DNA of 64,000 nucleotides from Linderina pennispora (lineage: Eukaryota; Kickxellomycota; Kickxellomycetes; Kickxellales; Kickxellaceae): the NCBI RefSeq assembly GCF_002104995.1, contig NW_024468259.1, forward strand, positions 708,782 through 772,781, given 5' to 3'. Below, piece by piece: positions 59,875 through 64,000 of this stretch. A model generated the notes under the pieces. The model was not told where the DNA came from, did not search any database, and saw nothing but the letters and a program-made list of their open reading frames with translations. Both the position numbers and the translations under genes were made by a program. Each line of letters starts with the position of its first letter. Within the stretch, counting starts at the first letter, position 1.

Positions 59875-61509
59875 CTATTCAACTGTGATTGTTCTATATC
59901 CCACACTTATAACTCTTAGATATATTTGTTGCTTTCTTTCTCCTAACTGTTGAGAAATTGCTTTTCCAATAGAACTGTCAACTGGTGTCCTAATAAGAGT
60001 TGGCTGTTTATCTCTCCCTTTAATAAGAATATCAACATAGAAGTATGAATGTCCTCTAAAAGTATGGAGTGCATAATGTGTAGCTGTAAATTCATCACCT
60101 AACTGAAGAACATTGTAAGCAACTCTATACAATGAAGGTTTCAGATCTGTATTCTCTTTGATAAATATATGGCTAGTTTCATCAAGTGTGATATTGTCTA
60201 TTGCTGTTGTTAATGCATTGATGTTTTCCTCTTTTGCAGAATATTTATCCTCTGACATTTTTGATAGACATATCTTACTCTTTGCTTGCTTACTATCTAT
60301 CCAACCAATATGCATTCCTTTATAGTTAACTAATCCCATCTCTTCAAAAGTGTGATACTGCTTAGTTGTAGGATAAGTTGACCAGAAGGAGTTTCTCTGA
60401 CTTGGAACAATAGTTATATTCTCATCAACTCTTCTAAGAACTTTTTCTGTTTCAAGACCACTCTCAAGTGAATCATATATTTGATAAAGTGTAGGTCTGT
60501 TGTTGAATGAGAGATTAGCAACAACTACCATTGGATCATCATTCTTGTTTAGTTTCTTAATAATTCCTTGCTTCTTTGATGTGATAGAGTTAAACCAATG
60601 ACAATATGCTAGAGTATGCTGTTGTCTCACATAAATGCAAACTGTATAACAACTACTAACTTTATCAACAAGTGCTTTCCACTGCTTTTCATAAGAAGTT
60701 GCAAATGTTCTGCATTCATTCATAAACTGAACTGTGTTAAGAAGCAAGTTACTATTCCATTCAACTGTTTGCATCTGAGAAGAATGTACAGTTAGTTCTA
60801 TCCTAGTCAAACCAGAGTTTCTGCAAGCATACAATGTTTCTCCAAAGTTGTGCAAAGTTGGCATTACAAATTCAGAAAGTTTGGAACTAAGAGGATTACG
60901 AACTTCACCACTCTCAAGAAGCTGAATAAACTTGTTATAAATTTTGTTCTTAACTTTAACATCTCCTTTCTTTGTAAACCAGCTAATACAGTTAGAGCCA
61001 GACTTGTGTAAATCATCTACAACATCTTTCTTTTCAACTCCTCTTTCTAAAAGGTATTTATAGATAATATTTCTAGATGAGATATTCATACAATCCATTG
61101 TGATGTCATAATTCTGTAGAAATATTTTGTGATCAGCCATAGTAGCAAACTTCACTGTTAACAAAGAACTAGTTATTGCAATGTTTGGGGTAGATACTTT
61201 GTAAATAGCAACTGGTCCATATTGCTCACTAATCTTGCTTCTAACATACTTATAACCAAAACCTTCTCCAAATACTTTATGCAATCTAACACTAGCTGAC
61301 TTCTGCTTCACCTTTATATCTGATTCACTGCATTTCTCAACAACAACCTCAACAATGAATGAGTCAACAAATATTTCAGAAGAGTGCTTAAATCCAAGTT
61401 GCTCTACACCTCTAGCAGTATACCTAGCATCAGCAACATCAGGCATATTTCTTCTTTCTGACAACACTCTTGTTAGTAATGCTCTTAGTTCACTTTGGAA
61501 GGGGGTCAT
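59875..61509 (-). CDS. 544-aa unknown element protein (copy 2)
   Basis: Same length as copy 1 and open throughout. Scattered substitutions, for example AKHKIYLQ to ADHKIFLQ and a cluster around residues 425-450 (EVEYSADEQN to EDKYSAKEEN), with the central block DLHKSGSNCISWFTKKGD unchanged. The start codon is again formed by the edge of the right terminal repeat (61507-61509). Function unknown. Confidence 0.7.
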   Translation of the reverse strand: MTPFQSELRALLTRVLSERRNMPDVADARYTARGVEQLGFKHSSEIFVDSFIVEVVVEKCSESDIKVKQKSASVRLHKVFGEGFGYKYVRSKISEQYGPVAIYKVSTPNIAITSSLLTVKFATMADHKIFLQNYDITMDCMNISSRNIIYKYLLERGVEKKDVVDDLHKSGSNCISWFTKKGDVKVKNKIYNKFIQLLESGEVRNPLSSKLSEFVMPTLHNFGETLYACRNSGLTRIELTVHSSQMQTVEWNSNLLLNTVQFMNECRTFATSYEKQWKALVDKVSSCYTVCIYVRQQHTLAYCHWFNSITSKKQGIIKKLNKNDDPMVVVANLSFNNRPTLYQIYDSLESGLETEKVLRRVDENITIVPSQRNSFWSTYPTTKQYHTFEEMGLVNYKGMHIGWIDSKQAKSKICLSKMSEDKYSAKEENINALTTAIDNITLDETSHIFIKENTDLKPSLYRVAYNVLQLGDEFTATHYALHTFRGHSYFYVDILIKGRDKQPTLIRTPVDSSIGKAISQQLGERKQQIYLRVISVGYRTITVE

Positions 61510-61962
61510 TCCTGGACTTGTAAATTTTAGTAAATTACAATTTTGTTAGATAGTTATTTGAATAATCGTTTTCAGAACTATTTTTTGCTACTAGATATTT
61601 TTGTAACAGATATTTATAATTGTTGTGTCCAGAATGTTTTTGTGTGTATAATTGATTTTAAAAATACAAATATTTTTTTTGCCATTTCACCCAAACCGCC
61701 ATCGGCATCTTGGAAAAGTTTCAGTGAACATAATTTCAACCAGAAAGAAAAACCTTTGCATATTTGGGGTTAATTATCATTGGGCAACAAAAGTCAATAT
61801 CTCAATAGATGTGGCTAAGCAACCACAAGGAAATTATGTTCACTGAAACTTTTCCAAGATGCCGATGGCGGTTTGGGTGAAATTTTTATTTCACTGAAAT
61901 TGCCAATAGTTTAAACATGTATAAATAGTTGTTATGCAGATAACTAGCTCTGAATGACCTCC
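61501..61962. repeat. Element 2 right terminal repeat (462 bp)
   Basis: I find no difference from the left copy. Arms 61684-61737 and 61830-61883; loop 61738-61829 in the inverted orientation. Confidence 0.9.
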
Positions 61963-61965
61963 CGT
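61963..61965. repeat. 3-bp target duplication CGT (right)
   Basis: Partner of 57820-57822. Sequence on either side joins into continuous gypsy RT coding. Confidence 0.8.
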
Positions 61966-62600
61966 ATGGTTGAGGAAATTGCAAACCTATTGAAACCATA
62001 TTGACTTCATTATTCACCAAGTTGTTAAGCAGCACTCTACATGCAGTAGTATTCGGCTTAGGTTGCATAAATACTGGTACCTGTATGTGGCTACAACTTA
62101 GGTAATCGATGCTATATTTCAAATAGGTCATAGCAAATTTGTTCACTGCTTCCATAGTACTCTTGCTTTGTGAGTACTGGAGCACATGAATTGGTTTGGG
62201 TTCAGTAACTATTGGTACTATGATTGGTGATATTACTATGGGTTATAGACAGCCTGATAGATATTCTCTGGTAACTGATGCATACTATATCATAATATCT
62301 AGTAATTTTTATTTGATCACTGGTGTTGGACACTGCTCAGTAAGCCGATTCAGAATAATATTAATATCAACTAGTAGATACAATGCATTAAGGTGCCAGA
62401 ACTTGTCTTCACACTTATATGTTATGCCACTAGGGTGGTTCTAACTCACCTAAGGCAGATTACTCACTGAAAGTGGTGCAGCCTTATCCAGGACTGTATG
62501 CAGCTTAGATGAGGGCTCAGTATGCATACTCAGTGCTTACTTCAATACCCCTGGCTGGCTCCTAGCAGCAGGGATTCCTCCTAGTTTTCTAATATATTTT
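61966..62600 (-). pseudogene. Ty3/gypsy reverse transcriptase, N-terminal part
   Basis: On the minus strand QVPVFMQPKPNTTACRVLLN and LVNNEVNMVSIGLQFPQPYG match the start of a gypsy RT (the P..PVF..PKPN block and following strand). It continues directly into the RT block at 57819 once element 2 is removed. Further upstream (62200-62600) only short broken frames remain. Confidence 0.65.
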
Positions 62601-63061
62601 GGGGGTCATTCCTGGACTTGTAAATTTTAGATATTTGCAATTTACTTAGTTAGATATTTGATTAATTGTTTTCAGAACAGTTTTTTGCTAGTAATTATTT
62701 TTATCATAGTTAATATTAATTATTGTGTCCAGAATATTTCTGTGCTTATAATTGATTTTAAAAATACAAATATTTTTTTTGCCATTTCACCCAAACTGCC
62801 ATTGGCATCTTGGAAAAGTTTCAGTGAACATAATTTCCTTGTGGTTGCTTAGCCACATCTATTGAGATATTGACTTTTGTTGCCCAATGATAATTAACCC
62901 TAAATATGCAAAGTTTTTCTTTCTGGTTGAAATTATGTTCACTGAAACTTTTCTAAGATGCCGATGGTGGTTTGGGTGAAATTTTTATTTCACTGAAATT
63001 GCCAATAGTTCCAGCATGCATAAATAGTTAATGGGCAGATAAGTATCTCTGCATAACCCCC
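62601..63061. repeat. Solo terminal repeat (461 bp), older copy
   Basis: Same unit as the element 1 repeat, loop in the element 1 orientation (62838-62928), arms 62784-62837 and 62929-62982. The arms now differ at four positions, all transitions and three at former CpG sites. The outer right end is altered (GCATAACCCCC). Flanking triplets TTT and TGT could be a decayed target duplication. No element genes adjoin it. Confidence 0.85.
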
Positions 63062-63216
63062 TGTTTTAAAAATGAATATTTATATATATGACTACAAAAT
63101 TATAAATTTTTTGTAATTTCTCAGTGAATGAATAACCCTCATTACCAACATGTGTACTTCAGTCTAAAAAATACCAATAGTATTCCAAGGACTTTAAAAC
63201 TACTTTTTGTAGATAT

Positions 63217-64000
63217 TGAGAGAGGGGTTTAGAAAAAGGGGTTTAGAGGGGTTTAGAAAAGAGGGGTTTAGAAAAGAGGGGTTTAGAAGAGGGGTTTAGA
63301 AAGAGGGGTTTAGAAAAGGGGTTTAGAAAAGAGGGGTTTAGAAAGGGGTTAGAAAGAGGGGTTTAGAAAGAGGGGTTTAGAAAGAAGGGGTTTAGAAAGG
63401 GGTTTAGAAAAGAGGGGTTTAGAAAAGAGGGGTTTAGAAAGAGGGGTTAGAAGGGGTTTAGAAAGAGGGGTTTAGAAAGAGGGGTTTAGAAAGAGGGGTT
63501 TAGAAAGAGGGGTTTAGAAAGAGGGGTTTAGAAAGAGGGGTTTAGAAAGAGGGGTTTAGAAAGAGGGGTTTAGAAAGAGGGGTTTAGAAAGAGGGGTTTA
63601 GAAAGAGGGTTTAGAAAAGAGGGGTTTAGAAAGAGGGGTTTAGAAAGAGGGGTTTAGAAAGAGGGGTTTAGAAAAGAGAGGGGTTTAGAAAGAGGGGTTT
63701 AGAAAGAGGGGGTTTAGAAAGAGGGGTTTAGAAAGAGGGGTTTAGAAAGAGGGGTTTAGAAAGAGAGAGGGGTTTAGAAAGAAGAGGGGTTTAGAAAGAG
63801 GAGGGGTTTAGAAAGAGGGGTTTAGAAAGAGGGGTTTAGAAAGAGGGTTAGAAAGAGGGGTTTAGAAAAGAGGGGTTTAGAAAAGAGGGGTTTAGAAAGA
63901 GGGGGTTTAGAAAGAGGGGTTTAGAAAAAGAGGGGGGGGGGTTTAGAAAGAGGGGGTTAGAAAAGGGGGGTTTTAAGAAAAAGGAAGGGTTTAGGAAAGA
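63217..64000 (+). repeat. 14-bp G-rich minisatellite GAGGGGTTTAGAAA, to the window edge
   Basis: About 55 tandem units of AGAGGGGTTTAGAA with small length variants (AGAAAAG, AGAAGAG, GGGTTAG). A GGGG run recurs roughly every 14 nt on the plus strand. The last ~80 bp become irregular with long G runs. It resembles a subtelomeric satellite; it is not a TTAGGG array. Confidence 0.9.

Larger units (their letters stand above)
57823..61962. mobile_element. Element 2: second DDE transposon with LTR-like direct terminal repeats
   Basis: 4140 bp, same orientation and gene order as element 1. The direct terminal repeats (57823-58284 and 61501-61962, 462 bp) read identical to each other but differ from element 1 at many sites outside the palindrome, and their central loop is inverted. 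CGT duplication on both sides. All three genes are open. It interrupts the same gypsy pol gene in the RT region. Confidence 0.88.
49950..62600 (-). mobile_element. Decayed Ty3/gypsy retrotransposon, split by two DNA elements
   Basis: Fragments of one minus-strand pol gene lie in the correct order from right to left: RT N-terminus (61966-62600), RT fingers/palm and RNase H start (56864-57819), RNase H and linker (52048-52719), integrase (50851-52040) and a 3' tail (to ~49950). Two 4.14-kb elements interrupt it at 57822/61963 and 52722/56861, and the pol reading resumes across each gap. Stops, shifts and a mutated YIDD box show it is dead. LTRs and exact ends were not identified. Confidence 0.8.

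Noticed and set aside
63217-64000. CRISPR array
   Set aside because: Units are contiguous with no unique spacers and the genome is eukaryotic; this is a minisatellite.
63217-64000. Canonical telomere
   Set aside because: No TTAGGG tandem; the unit is 14 bp with an AGAAAGA spacer.

Overview
The window is nuclear DNA of a filamentous or early-diverging fungus. The signs are a fungal type I fatty-acid synthase alpha chain, a velvet regulator, a CRH-type glucan/chitin transglycosylase, three GH5_9 glucanases, a FET3/FTR1 iron-uptake pair, and spliceosomal introns with GTAAGT-like donors. Gene content and compactness would fit Kickxellomycotina (Linderina/Coemansia-like); that placement is a guess from recall. 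Many GC-rich genes in 1-45 kb carry single-base frameshifts at otherwise conserved positions. This looks like uncorrected long-read error more than pseudogenisation, so those genes are called as whole loci and not as the broken reading frames.

Layout. 1-42 kb is dense host sequence: FAS alpha (3' part), CRH transglycosylase, velvet regulator (six exons rebuilt here), cystinosin (four exons), MSH2, a MULE-derived SWIM protein, PLAA/DOA1, MED6, cytosolic AsnRS, a small membrane protein whose first exon is only the ATG, three tandem GH5_9 glucanases, RNASEH2C, ERCC1/RAD10, the divergent FTR1-FET3 pair with GATA sites between them, a long-chain acyl-CoA synthetase, an alpha-arrestin, a trypsin-like protease and an SDR. 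42-44.8 kb is decayed AT-richer DNA. 44.8-49.9 kb is an ABCC transporter with one in-frame amber codon.

From about 50 kb to the right edge is a repeat-dominated, probably subtelomeric block. A decayed Ty3/gypsy retrotransposon on the minus strand is split by two ~4.14-kb elements (52723-56860 and 57823-61962), each with a clean 3-bp target duplication (TAT, CGT). Each element encodes the same three intact proteins: a DDE transposase (423 aa), a 79-aa protein on the opposite strand, and a 544-aa protein I do not recognise. Each is bounded by ~461-bp DIRECT terminal repeats that are nearly identical within an element (460/461 and 462/462) but clearly different between elements. Every terminal repeat contains a perfect 54-bp inverted repeat around a ~91-nt loop, and the loop is INVERTED in element 2 relative to element 1. 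A lone, CpG-decayed terminal repeat sits at 62601-63061. This LTR-like organisation of a DDE element with an invertible hairpin, a terminal repeat that supplies the start codon of the 544-aa gene, and very tight gene packing is the main candidate for an undescribed system. The window ends in a G-rich 14-bp minisatellite (63217-64000) that degenerates at the edge, as at a contig end.
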